Source: Cytophagia bacterium
Lineage (GTDB): Bacteria > Bacteroidota > Bacteroidia > Cytophagales > Cyclobacteriaceae
Direction: 5' to 3'
Assembly: GCA_013373005.1 (NCBI GenBank)
Contig: JABXIP010000077.1
Span: 1 to 7,130 of the forward strand
DNA length: 7,130 nucleotides
Shown here: one piece after another, positions 1-6,783 of the stretch
Layout: the number at the start of each line of letters is the position of its first letter
How positions within the stretch are numbered: the stretch's first letter is position 1
Notes under the pieces: generated by a model
Database searches by the model: none
The model's input: the letters and a program-made list of their open reading frames with translations, nothing else
What the model was told of the DNA's origin: nothing
Translations under genes and position numbers: made by a program

Positions 1-27
1 ACTCAACATCATATTTTTACTAAGGAG

Positions 28-49
28 AATGAATAAGAATTTATTCATT
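28..49. repeat. AT-rich perfect inverted repeat (hairpin) near the left edge
   Basis: AATGAATAA (28-36) and TTATTCATT (41-49) are exact reverse complements separated by GAAT, giving a 9-bp stem with a 4-nt loop. There is no T-run after it on the plus strand, so it is not a classical terminator. It could be a protein site, a weak terminator for a gene left of the window, or chance in AT-rich DNA. The rest of 1-154 shows no convincing gene, no clear promoter and no Shine-Dalgarno sequence in front of the peptidase gene. Confidence 0.45.
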
Positions 50-154
50 AAGGTTGAAAATTTAGAAACACTCAAATAATCCTTCAGCGGCATATCTTTT
101 TAAAATCCTTACCTTAAGACAATTATCAACCTTTTAATAAACTGAAATTACCTT

Positions 155-2167
155 ATGAAAAAGTATATGATCCTTCTGGTTGTTGTTTTGGTCTTACAGG
201 CCTGTACAACAGAACCGGAAGAAAAACATGTCGCCATTGAAGGTGTAAACCTTGCGCTCGATCCAGGAGATGATTTCTTTCGATATGCCAATAGTATTTG
301 GTATGATACAGCCCAGATTCCTCCAAGTCAGGCTGGCGTTGGGGCTTACATGTTTATGAATTATCCGCAAAGAATTCGCTTGCAGGGAATTCTCGATAGT
401 GTGGCTCAAGCCGATAGTCCGCAAGGAAGTATTGGCCAAAAAGTGGGTGATTTCTATGCCTCGGGAATGGATATGGCAACCATCAATGAAAGGAGCTACG
501 ACCCGATAAAGCCTATTTTGTCGAATATAGAAAGTATTAATAGTGTTTCGTCTTTGATGGAATTTGTGGCTGCACAGTCAATGGCTGGAAATAGCTCAAT
601 CATTGGTTTCAACGTTGGCCCAGATGATCAGAACAGTAGTATGAATATAGCTCATGCCGGACAGACGGGCATTGGCTTGCCCACCAGAGACTATTACTTC
701 AATACAGACCCTTCTACCTCAAAGATTCAGGAGGCTTACAAGACATATTTGGCTACTTTATTTGAGTTAACTGGAACCAATGCTTCTGAAGCTGAAACTA
801 AGGCCAACTTAGTTTATGACATAGAAAAGCAGTTGGCGGCTTCTCATAGGAATAGGGTTGAACTACGCGATGTGAAAGCCAACTACAATAAGATGGCGGT
901 AGCCGATTTGAACAAGAAACAGCCTAACATTAGCTGGTCGGCCATGTTGGAAAATCTTGGAGCTGAAACCGATTCAATTGATATTGGTCAGCCTGCCTAT
1001 TACGAAAAACTGAACCAGTTGCTAAAGTCTATTTCGCTTGATGACTGGAAAGTCTATCTAAGTGCGAAGACAATCGGTAATTATGCTGGCATACTGAGCC
1101 AGCCTTTTATTGATGCTGAATTTGAACTTTCCAAGGTACTTTCCGGTCAGTCTGTGCAAAGGTCTAGGGGAGAAGTGATGGCCAGTATGGTCGATAATCT
1201 GCTCGGTGAAGCTCTGGGGCAATTGTATGTGAAGAAGTATTTCCCCGAGTCGGCTAAAAAGAGAATGCTTGAGCTCGTTAATAACTTTCAAAAGGCTTAC
1301 GCCATCAGAATTGATAAGCTGGAATGGATGAGTGATAGTACTAAGGTGAAAGCCAAGGAGAAGCTTGCAGCCATGAACAAGAAAATTGGCTATCCTGATT
1401 CCTGGAGAGACTACAGTAATGTGGAAATTCAGAAGGGTAAGTTTTTCGAAAATGTAGTTTCAGCAATTAAGGCCAGATATGAATATCAGTTGGCTAAGCT
1501 GGGAAATCCTGTAGATAAGTCGGAGTGGTTTACCACGCCTTCTACCGTAACGGCCTATAATAATCCTTCTGGTAATCAGATCGTATTTCCTGCCGGTATT
1601 CTACAACCTCCTTACTTCGACAATAATGCAGATGATGCGCTGAATTATGGCGGAATTGGGATGGTAATAGGTCACGAAATTACCCACACTTTTGACGATC
1701 AAGGGGCTCAGTATGATAAAGATGGTAATGTGAAAAACTGGTGGACGGAAGAGGATTTTGCCAAATTCAGAGCCAGAACTCAGCAAGTCATCGATCAGTA
1801 TAGCACTTTTACAGTGTTAGATAGTGTGCACGTAAAAGGAGCCATGACAGTGGGTGAAAATACCGCAGATATCAGTGGTGTAGCTGTAGCCTACGATGCT
1901 TTCAAAATGACTGAGCAGGGGCAAGACACTACCAGAATTGATGGCTTTACGCCAGATCAGCGTTTCTTCCTATCTGTAGCCAGAATTTGGAGAGTGAAAA
2001 TGAAGGACGAATACCTTCGTTTATGGATCAACAATAACTCACATGCACCACCAGTTTGGCGTGTCAATGGTCCTCTGATGAATACAGATGCTTTTTATAA
2101 AGCTTTCGATATTCAACCGGGAGAGAAAATGTATTTGCCAAAAGAAGAGAGAATTACCGTTTGGTAG
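155..2167 (+). CDS. M13 family zinc metallopeptidase (neprilysin/PepO-like), predicted lipoprotein
   Basis: This 670-residue protein is an M13 endopeptidase, a family that cleaves short peptides on the amino side of hydrophobic residues. Residues 1-17 are a lipoprotein signal: MKK, a hydrophobic run, then a lipobox ending L-Q-A-C with the lipidated Cys at 17. The acidic residues soon after it may favour outer-membrane or surface display (inference). Residues about 38-415 match the M13 N-terminal domain (DDFFRYAN near 40) and about 465-670 the catalytic domain. Visible active-site elements are HEITH (zinc ligands H507 and H511, catalytic E508), GENTAD (third ligand E568, D572), and H630 and R636 in SHAPPVWRVNGP, matching the transition-state His and substrate-binding Arg of neprilysin. 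The usual N-A-Y-Y substrate strand reads T466-A467-Y468-N469, an odd variant. The length is normal for bacterial M13 proteins, and the protein ends ITVW where many members have C-x-x-W. ATG at 155 is chosen because it gives the complete signal peptide; no Shine-Dalgarno is seen, as is common in Bacteroidota. The gene appears monocistronic and ends just before a terminator-like palindrome. Confidence 0.95.
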   Translation: MKKYMILLVVVLVLQACTTEPEEKHVAIEGVNLALDPGDDFFRYANSIWYDTAQIPPSQAGVGAYMFMNYPQRIRLQGILDSVAQADSPQGSIGQKVGDFYASGMDMATINERSYDPIKPILSNIESINSVSSLMEFVAAQSMAGNSSIIGFNVGPDDQNSSMNIAHAGQTGIGLPTRDYYFNTDPSTSKIQEAYKTYLATLFELTGTNASEAETKANLVYDIEKQLAASHRNRVELRDVKANYNKMAVADLNKKQPNISWSAMLENLGAETDSIDIGQPAYYEKLNQLLKSISLDDWKVYLSAKTIGNYAGILSQPFIDAEFELSKVLSGQSVQRSRGEVMASMVDNLLGEALGQLYVKKYFPESAKKRMLELVNNFQKAYAIRIDKLEWMSDSTKVKAKEKLAAMNKKIGYPDSWRDYSNVEIQKGKFFENVVSAIKARYEYQLAKLGNPVDKSEWFTTPSTVTAYNNPSGNQIVFPAGILQPPYFDNNADDALNYGGIGMVIGHEITHTFDDQGAQYDKDGNVKNWWTEEDFAKFRARTQQVIDQYSTFTVLDSVHVKGAMTVGENTADISGVAVAYDAFKMTEQGQDTTRIDGFTPDQRFFLSVARIWRVKMKDEYLRLWINNNSHAPPVWRVNGPLMNTDAFYKAFDIQPGEKMYLPKEERITVW

Positions 2168-2199
2168 AAAATGCATAGAGACTATCTCAAAAGCCAGCC

Positions 2200-2225
2200 G
2201 TCATTCCCGACTCCGATCGGGAATC
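2200..2225 (+). repeat. Left REP-like hairpin unit of the palindromic element
   Basis: GTCATTCCCGA is followed by a 6-nt loop and then TCGGGAATC. The stem is ATTCCCGA (2203-2210) paired with TCGGGAAT (2217-2224), 8 bp perfect. It is the same unit as the one at 2255-2279 but in the opposite orientation and with a different loop side. Confidence 0.65.
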
Positions 2226-2254
2226 CCTCCAAACTGGCTCCCAAGCCCGATAGA

Positions 2255-2279
2255 GATTCCCAGTCAAGCTGGGAATGAC
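2255..2279 (-). repeat. Right REP-like hairpin unit, inverted relative to the left one
   Basis: Read on the minus strand this is GTCATTCCCAG, a 5-nt loop, then CTGGGAATC. The stem is ATTCCCAG (2256-2263) paired with CTGGGAAT (2269-2276), 8 bp perfect. The GTCATTCCC and GGGAATC edges are shared with the left unit, while the inner stem pairs differ in a compensated way (GA/TC on the left, AG/CT on the right). That is the pattern expected if the hairpin is maintained. Confidence 0.65.
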
Positions 2280-2366
2280 GAATTTGGTGGCTTTTGAGAT
2301 ATGCTTTTTTTTCTGAATTTAACTGCAAATTGCGCTGATGTTAGCACAAGCTAAGCCTGTTTGATT

Positions 2367-3638
2367 ATGCCTAAAAAAGATCCCTACGCAGCACTGCGAT
2401 ATCGGGAATTCAACGTTTTTCTTTTAGTGCGCTTTGCCATGGTCTTCGCCTGGTCTATGCAATTTGTGGTCATCGAGTGGGAGGTGTATAGCCTTACCAA
2501 AGACCCGCTTTCACTGGGCTATATTGGTCTGGCTGAGGTGATTCCGGCCGTGCTGATGGCGCTCTTTGCCGGTCATATTACCGATAGGAGCGAGAAGAGA
2601 AGTTTGCTCATCAAATGCGTCATTGGCTTTTCAGTAATAAGTTTTGGCTTGTTTCTGCTTACATGGCCTAAGGTGGTTGGCAATTGGTCAACCGGATTGA
2701 TACTGACGGGTATTTACAGTCTAGTTTTTCTGGGTGGCTTTGTCCGTGCCTTTATTTTTCCCACCATCTTTTCGTTGCTGGCGCTTATTGTACCGAAAAG
2801 ACTTTATCCCAATGCGGCTACATGGAGCAGTACTACAGGTCAATTGGGCAGGATGCTTGGGCCTGCTTTGGGCGGAGTGACGATTTCGCTGATTGGGGTA
2901 CACTGGTCTATGTGCATCATATTTGGTTTTTCATTATTGGCTTTTGTGAGCCTGTTTCAGATTGGAAAGAAACCAATCATGAATAAGAACACAGAGCAAA
3001 AGATCTGGAGTAGTTTGGGTGAAGGGCTTTCTTTTGTATTTAAGGAAAAGGCCATTTTCGGAGCCATTACGCTGGATATGATCGCGGTGCTTTTCGGTGG
3101 TGCCGTGGCTCTTTTACCAGTATTCGCTCAAGATATTTTGCAGGTAGGTTCCGAAGGTTTTGGCATTCTGCGGGCAGCTCCAGCAGTCGGTTCTGCCATT
3201 ATTATGTTTGTCGCGGCCTATTTCCCCTTGCATAAGAAGGCCGGAATGAAGTTGCTTACTGTGGTCTTTGGTTTCGGAGTTTGCATTATAGTTTTCGGCC
3301 TTTCGAAAGTCTTTTGGATATCAGTTGTTGCCCTCTTCTTCAGTGGGGTGACAGATGGTATTTCCATGATCATCCGCCAAACCATTATGCAATTGAAAAC
3401 CCCTGACGATATGCGTGGTCGGGTGGCCTCTGTGAACTCCATTTTCATCGGTTCGTCCAATGAGCTAGGCGCATTCGAAAGCGGCTTTACAGCCAGGTTA
3501 ATGGGAACAGTAACCGCGGTGGTTTTTGGAGGCAGCATGACTTTGATTACCGTAGTAACTACTGGTCTGGTGCTGCCTTCTTTCAGAAAACTCGATCTTC
3601 AGAAAGACATGGAAGAGCATGAGGCTTCAGATGAGTAG
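2367..3638 (+). CDS. MFS transporter, EntS-like exporter group
   Basis: This 423-residue protein is a major facilitator superfamily inner-membrane transporter with 10-12 hydrophobic segments spread from about residue 15 to 405. It resembles the MFS_3/EntS branch (enterobactin exporter and related drug or siderophore exporters, driven by proton exchange). The loop after the second membrane segment carries a motif A relative, G69-H-I-T-D73-R74-S-E-K-R78. Residues 149-170 hold the branch-typical N-A-A-x-W plus GQLGRMLGPALGG. Residues 345-373 hold the very conserved TPDDMRGRVASVNSIF followed by IGSSNELGAFESG. The substrate cannot be read from sequence, and no siderophore or resistance genes lie nearby. 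ATG at 2367 is preferred; a TTG two codons upstream (2361) would only add two residues. No Shine-Dalgarno and no clear promoter are seen in the 54 bp after the T-run. The C-terminus (about 407-423) is charged and cytoplasmic. The gene appears complete and stands alone; the PadR gene starts 167 bp downstream, with its own promoter. Confidence 0.9.
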   Translation: MPKKDPYAALRYREFNVFLLVRFAMVFAWSMQFVVIEWEVYSLTKDPLSLGYIGLAEVIPAVLMALFAGHITDRSEKRSLLIKCVIGFSVISFGLFLLTWPKVVGNWSTGLILTGIYSLVFLGGFVRAFIFPTIFSLLALIVPKRLYPNAATWSSTTGQLGRMLGPALGGVTISLIGVHWSMCIIFGFSLLAFVSLFQIGKKPIMNKNTEQKIWSSLGEGLSFVFKEKAIFGAITLDMIAVLFGGAVALLPVFAQDILQVGSEGFGILRAAPAVGSAIIMFVAAYFPLHKKAGMKLLTVVFGFGVCIIVFGLSKVFWISVVALFFSGVTDGISMIIRQTIMQLKTPDDMRGRVASVNSIFIGSSNELGAFESGFTARLMGTVTAVVFGGSMTLITVVTTGLVLPSFRKLDLQKDMEEHEASDE

Positions 3639-3661
3639 TGTTTGCCGTCAATTTATTCTCA

Positions 3662-3674
3662 CTCCTAATAGGAG
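3662..3674. repeat. Small perfect hairpin after the MFS gene
   Basis: CTCCT (3662-3666), AAT, AGGAG (3670-3674) form a 5-bp perfect stem that can extend to CAC/GTG with one bulged G. No T-run follows, so a terminator role is doubtful. The right half also contains an AGGAGGTGA, a strong Shine-Dalgarno-like string, but no start codon lies at a suitable distance. Confidence 0.35.
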
Positions 3675-3679
3675 GTGAT

Positions 3680-3708
3680 ATCAGTCATTGAATCTGAAAT
3701 GACCTGAT
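3680..3708. repeat. Imperfect stem-loop between the MFS and PadR genes
   Basis: ATCAGTCATT (3680-3689) pairs with AATGACCTGAT (3698-3708), 10 bp with one bulged C and an 8-nt loop. Together with the hairpin just upstream it may mark the 3' end of the exporter mRNA, but the lack of a T-tract leaves this open. Confidence 0.35.
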
Positions 3709-3778
3709 TAATAGGTGGTTAAGTTTCTTGTCAAATCATTTCTTGTATTTCTTTTACAACTTATATAGAAATCTTGCG

Positions 3779-3786
3779 TATGTTTG
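3779..3786 (+). promoter_or_regulatory. Predicted Bacteroidota-type promoter -7 element for the PadR-permease operon
   Basis: TATGTTTG matches the TAnnTTTG -7 consensus of the Bacteroidota primary sigma factor exactly and lies 19 bp before the PadR ATG, so the leader would be short. The upstream region is AT-rich (TTTTACAACTTATA) but I see no clean TTTG or TTG at the expected -33 distance, so the promoter is only half supported. Its place directly before the PadR gene fits transcription of both PadR and the permease. Confidence 0.55.
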
Positions 3787-3795
3787 TTTTACAAA
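3783..3795. promoter_or_regulatory. Candidate PadR operator overlapping the promoter
   Basis: TTTGT (3783-3787), TTT, ACAAA (3791-3795) is a perfect 5-bp palindrome overlapping the end of the -7 element and the likely transcription start. A second dyad, TTGTA-N7-TACAA, lies at 3743-3759. PadR repressors commonly bind AT-rich dyads at their own promoters, so these are reasonable autoregulation sites. The assignment is inference from position and symmetry only. Confidence 0.35.
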
Positions 3796-3805
3796 TTCAA
3801 TAGTA

Positions 3806-4141
3806 ATGAGTAGAACAACTTATTTAGGCGAATTCGAAGAGCTGATATTAACGATGGTATTGATTCTTGATGATGATGCCTACGGTAACACAATAGTGAA
3901 TGGAATCAAAGAGCATCAAAACAGGGAGGTCAACCTGAGCTCGGTTCATATTACTCTCTATAGGCTGGAAGATAAGGGCTATCTGGAATCGCATTACGGT
4001 GGAGCCACCAACGTAAGGGGAGGTAGAAAGAAGCGCTACTTCAAAATTACCAATGCGGGTAAGGCTATGCTGCAAGAAATGAAAGATGCCAGAAACAAAC
4101 TATGGAAACTTACTCCTCAGTTGAAATTCAGCCATGTCTGA
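3806..4141 (+). CDS. PadR family transcriptional regulator
   Basis: This 111-residue protein has the size and layout of a short PadR repressor, a winged helix-turn-helix dimer. It opens with the family signature YLGEFEELIL (6-15), then AYG (25-27). The helix-turn-helix recognition region is about 43-60 (S-S-V-H-I-T-L-Y-R-L-E-D-K-G-Y-L), and the wing is RGGRKKRYFKIT (71-82) followed by N-A-G. Only a short C-terminal helix remains, so it belongs to the small (PadR-s2-like) type. ATG at 3806 is chosen because the family match starts right there and the promoter element lies just upstream. A longer reading frame from TTG at 3728 would run through that promoter and adds residues unlike PadR. The stop codon overlaps the start of the permease gene by 8 nt, so the two proteins are almost certainly co-expressed. 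Small PadR proteins next to MacB/FtsX-type permeases with a prefix domain are a recurrent arrangement in Bacteroidota and other phyla (family knowledge). The ligand that releases repression is unknown. Confidence 0.93.
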   Translation: MSRTTYLGEFEELILTMVLILDDDAYGNTIVNGIKEHQNREVNLSSVHITLYRLEDKGYLESHYGGATNVRGGRKKRYFKITNAGKAMLQEMKDARNKLWKLTPQLKFSHV

Positions 4142-6770
4142 AATAAAACCACCACGCTTATTCACTAGCTTCTTTAGATGGTATTGTAAGGAGTCTTTAC
4201 AGGAAAGTATTCTGGGCGATTTACAAGAGGCCTTTTATGAAGAAGCGGAGGTAAAGGGTCTGTTGAAAGCGAGATGGAAATATATCTGGACTATACTAAG
4301 GTTTTTCAGGCCAGGAATAGTCCGAAGTTTAGAAGGAACTCAAAAACTCAATAATTACGGTATGATCAAAAACAACATTAAAATCGGTATGCGCAGCATA
4401 TTGAGAAACAAGGTTTTCTCAATTCTCAATGTCACAGGTCTCAGTGTAGGCTTAGCGAGCTGCTTACTCATTCTAATCTATGTTAAGAATGAGCTTTCTT
4501 ATGACACTTATAACATAAATTATGACCGCACCTACCGAGTGATCCAACACTTTGGTGGAAGAGGAGCTGATTTAAAGAATGAGGTACTGCCCACTTCTGA
4601 ATATCAGGTTTGGGGGAATGCACCAGTTGCACCAGCACTTCAAGAATTCTATCCTGAGATAGAGAGTGTTTTCCGTTTTACACACGGCTTTAACTGGCTG
4701 GTGGAATACAAGGGAGACCGCTATCAGGAGAAGAATGTGGTTTTCGGTGACTCCACATTCTATAAAGTGTTCTCTTGGGATTGGATCTCAGGAAATGCAG
4801 AGACTGCTTTGGTTAGACCATTCACCATTATCCTGAGCAAGAAGCTTGCAGAGAAGTATTTTGGTAATGAAAATCCGGTAGGGGAGTCGCTGCTAATGGA
4901 TGGTGAAGACCTTTATGAGGTGACTGGCGTATATGATATTCCTTCTAATTCTCATTTTAGAGTAGATGCGATTATGTCAATGTCAACCTTCAAAGGGTTT
5001 AGACCGCAGATTTTTGAAAATTGGGGTTATGTGGACTTCTATACCTACTTCACCTTGAATGGACAGGCCGATATTTACGATTTAAGCCAAAAAATTCCAG
5101 ACTTTCTAGATACCTATTATAAAAGTGATTATGGCTATACGCTTCGGTTTGAGGCACTGAAGGATGCTTATTTGAATTCAGACGCAGGGCGTCAACCTGG
5201 CCCCGTTGGGAGCAAGAGTAATATCTATTTGTTCATTTCGGTGGCGATTTTCATCTTGCTGATTGCGTGCATCAACTTTATCAATATTTCCACAGCCAGA
5301 TCTATTGACCGCGCCAAAGAAGTGGCTGTCAGAAAAACTTTAGGCTCGCTTAGAAGCCCGTTGATTTCACAGTTTTTGATTGAATCGGTGTTGATCACAT
5401 TCTTTGCCACAGTTATAGCCGTTCTCTTAGTTTTATTCGGACATAGCTACCTAGAAATTTTGACCGGAAAGCAGTTAATAATCGATTGGTTGTTAAGTCC
5501 AATTAACTTGCTGATTGGCGGTTTGTTGGTGCTTGTATTAGGCGTTTTAGCTGGCATTTATCCAGCTTTCATTCTCTCCAATTACAGACCAATTCAAGTA
5601 CTGAGAGGTTCTTTCAAGAACTCATCTAAAGGTATTTGGCTAAGGAAGTCGCTTGTGGTTCTTCAATTCGCCTTGTCTATAATGCTTTTAGCAGGAACAG
5701 CCATTGTATATCAGCAACTCGAGTATATCAGGGATTATGATAAGGGCTTTGAGTCAGAGCAGGTTTTGGTGATTGATTACGGTGGAGATGCCAAAGTAAA
5801 GCAAAACCTGCAGTTCATTAAGTCTGAATTGATGAAACATAATGCAGTTGAATCTGTGTCTTTGTCAAGGGCAACTCCGGGCGATTTCTTTCCAAATGCA
5901 GGAACTACAATTGAAGCTCCAACTGGTGAGATGGTCAATAAAGTGCCTTATATCTATGAAATAGATGAAGACTTTGTTCCAACATATAACATGAATATTA
6001 TAGCTGGTAGAAACTTCTCAAAAGATTTTCCTTCAGATACAACCACAGCTTTGTTAGTGAATGAGTCGGCAGCCAGGTTTTACGGATACAGTAACCCGGA
6101 AGATATTGTAGGAAAGAACTTCAGCCAATGGGGTAGAGAAGGTAAAGTGATAGGAGTGGTTGAAGATTTCAATTATGTTTCTCTTCACAATGAAGTAGAA
6201 CCTTTAACCTTACGATACTCCATTTGGTGGGCTACTGAAAAGTTTTCGGTCAGGCTTAAGTCTAGGGATTTGGGAGGTGTTTTGACGGAACTAGAAGCTC
6301 TTTGGAAAGATGCCGTGCCATATTATCCGTTTAACTCCTATTTCAATGACATCAGCTTTAACGATCAATATGAAGCCGATGAACGCTTTGGAATGATCTT
6401 CTATTCATTTTCCATTCTGGCAATTTTTGTAGCCTGTTTAGGTTTATTTGGCTTGACGATTTACACAAGCAATCAGAGAGCTAAAGAGATAGGGATTAGA
6501 AAAGTTTTAGGAGCATCAGTTCAGCGAATAGTGTCCATTTTATCTCTTGATTTCATCAAGTTGTTTGGCATTGCCTTGCTGTTGGCAATACCATTATCTT
6601 ACTGGATTATGTCGAATTGGTTAGGCTCTTTCGCTTATCAGACTTCCATTAGCTGGCAAGTTTTCGTTTTTGCTGCTATCATTACCTTGGTTGTTTCACT
6701 TTTGACGATGAGCTTTAAAACGGTTAGTGCTGCAATGTCTAACCCGACTAAAATCTTGAAAGATGAATAG
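4134..6770 (+). CDS. ABC transporter permease (MacB/FtsX type) with N-terminal prefix domain
   Basis: This 878-residue inner-membrane protein is the permease half of a MacB/LolCE-like mechanotransmission ABC system; such systems export peptides, lipids or drugs or signal across the membrane. Residues 1-76 are a charged cytosolic prefix (PPRLFTSFFRWYC, then ILGDLQEAF) of the 'permease prefix domain' kind known beside PadR genes. The ordinary permease begins at M77 (MIKNNIKIGMRSILRNK). TM1 is about 97-117, followed by a periplasmic MacB core to about 355. FtsX domain 1 (three TMs, about 364-480) contains coupling helix RAKEVAVRKTLG (393-404). TM5 is about 506-526, a second periplasmic core runs to about 745, and FtsX domain 2 (TMs about 756-860) contains RAKEIGIRKVLGA (782-794). 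The end, NPTKILKDE, is typical. The two halves are a duplication giving eight TMs. There is no Walker motif, so the ATPase must come from elsewhere. ATG at 4134 overlaps the PadR stop by 8 nt without a Shine-Dalgarno, suggesting coupled translation. Substrate is unknown. Confidence 0.93.
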   Translation: MSEIKPPRLFTSFFRWYCKESLQESILGDLQEAFYEEAEVKGLLKARWKYIWTILRFFRPGIVRSLEGTQKLNNYGMIKNNIKIGMRSILRNKVFSILNVTGLSVGLASCLLILIYVKNELSYDTYNINYDRTYRVIQHFGGRGADLKNEVLPTSEYQVWGNAPVAPALQEFYPEIESVFRFTHGFNWLVEYKGDRYQEKNVVFGDSTFYKVFSWDWISGNAETALVRPFTIILSKKLAEKYFGNENPVGESLLMDGEDLYEVTGVYDIPSNSHFRVDAIMSMSTFKGFRPQIFENWGYVDFYTYFTLNGQADIYDLSQKIPDFLDTYYKSDYGYTLRFEALKDAYLNSDAGRQPGPVGSKSNIYLFISVAIFILLIACINFINISTARSIDRAKEVAVRKTLGSLRSPLISQFLIESVLITFFATVIAVLLVLFGHSYLEILTGKQLIIDWLLSPINLLIGGLLVLVLGVLAGIYPAFILSNYRPIQVLRGSFKNSSKGIWLRKSLVVLQFALSIMLLAGTAIVYQQLEYIRDYDKGFESEQVLVIDYGGDAKVKQNLQFIKSELMKHNAVESVSLSRATPGDFFPNAGTTIEAPTGEMVNKVPYIYEIDEDFVPTYNMNIIAGRNFSKDFPSDTTTALLVNESAARFYGYSNPEDIVGKNFSQWGREGKVIGVVEDFNYVSLHNEVEPLTLRYSIWWATEKFSVRLKSRDLGGVLTELEALWKDAVPYYPFNSYFNDISFNDQYEADERFGMIFYSFSILAIFVACLGLFGLTIYTSNQRAKEIGIRKVLGASVQRIVSILSLDFIKLFGIALLLAIPLSYWIMSNWLGSFAYQTSISWQVFVFAAIITLVVSLLTMSFKTVSAAMSNPTKILKDE

Positions 6771-6783
6771 CTAAATAACCTGA

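Larger units (their letters stand above)
2183..2301. repeat. 119-bp palindromic MITE-like / REP-pair element
   Basis: The ends TATCTCAAAAGCCA (2183-2196) and TGGCTTTTGAGATA (2288-2301) are perfect 14-bp inverted repeats. Just inside, CGTCATTCCC (2199-2208) and GGGAATGACG (2271-2280) form a second perfect 10-bp pair. Two further hairpins lie between them, so the whole element can fold into a long cruciform or branched RNA. It encodes nothing convincing and shows no clear target-site duplication. Short palindromic units with GTCATTCCC/GGGAATGAC ends are widespread as dispersed repeats in many bacterial genomes (general knowledge), so this is probably one copy of a family, either a non-autonomous mobile element or a REP/BIME-like unit. 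Copy number cannot be judged from one window. Confidence 0.75.
2183..2312 (+). terminator. Probable intrinsic terminator of the M13 peptidase gene
   Basis: The closing arm of the palindrome (TGGCTTTTGAGATA, ending at 2301) is followed after TGC by eight T (2305-2312). A long stem plus a U-tract placed 15 bp after the peptidase stop is what a Rho-independent terminator looks like, though the very long loop is unusual and the inner hairpins would fold first. The element would separate the peptidase transcript from the exporter gene that begins 54 bp later. Confidence 0.55.

Noticed and set aside
29..79. A 16-codon plus-strand frame preceded by AGGAG, a possible leader peptide.
   Set aside because: The Shine-Dalgarno-like string touches the start codon with no spacer, the peptide has no informative composition, and it lies far from the peptidase gene without an attenuator-like arrangement.
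1..93. A minus-strand frame open from ATG at 93 to the left edge (31 codons), with an inner ATG at 48 giving a start like MNKFLFILLS, possibly a divergent gene with a signal peptide.
   Set aside because: It is too short to judge, has no close Shine-Dalgarno or promoter match, and lacks any family feature. Sequence left of the window would decide.
2088..2297. A 69-codon plus-strand frame overlapping the end of the peptidase gene and the palindromic element.
   Set aside because: Its first part is out of frame with a well-supported gene and its second half is the repeat itself; the protein has no family features.
2168..2366. An insertion sequence with a transposase.
   Set aside because: Terminal inverted repeats are present but the 119-bp element has no coding capacity and no clear target-site duplication.
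3728..3805. An upstream TTG start that would extend the PadR protein by 26 residues.
   Set aside because: The extension has no PadR similarity and covers the predicted promoter; ATG at 3806 matches the usual family start.
4362..4364. ATG at M77 as the true start of the permease.
   Set aside because: The upstream frame is open, matches a known prefix domain, and begins at an ATG overlapping the PadR stop, so the longer protein is preferred.
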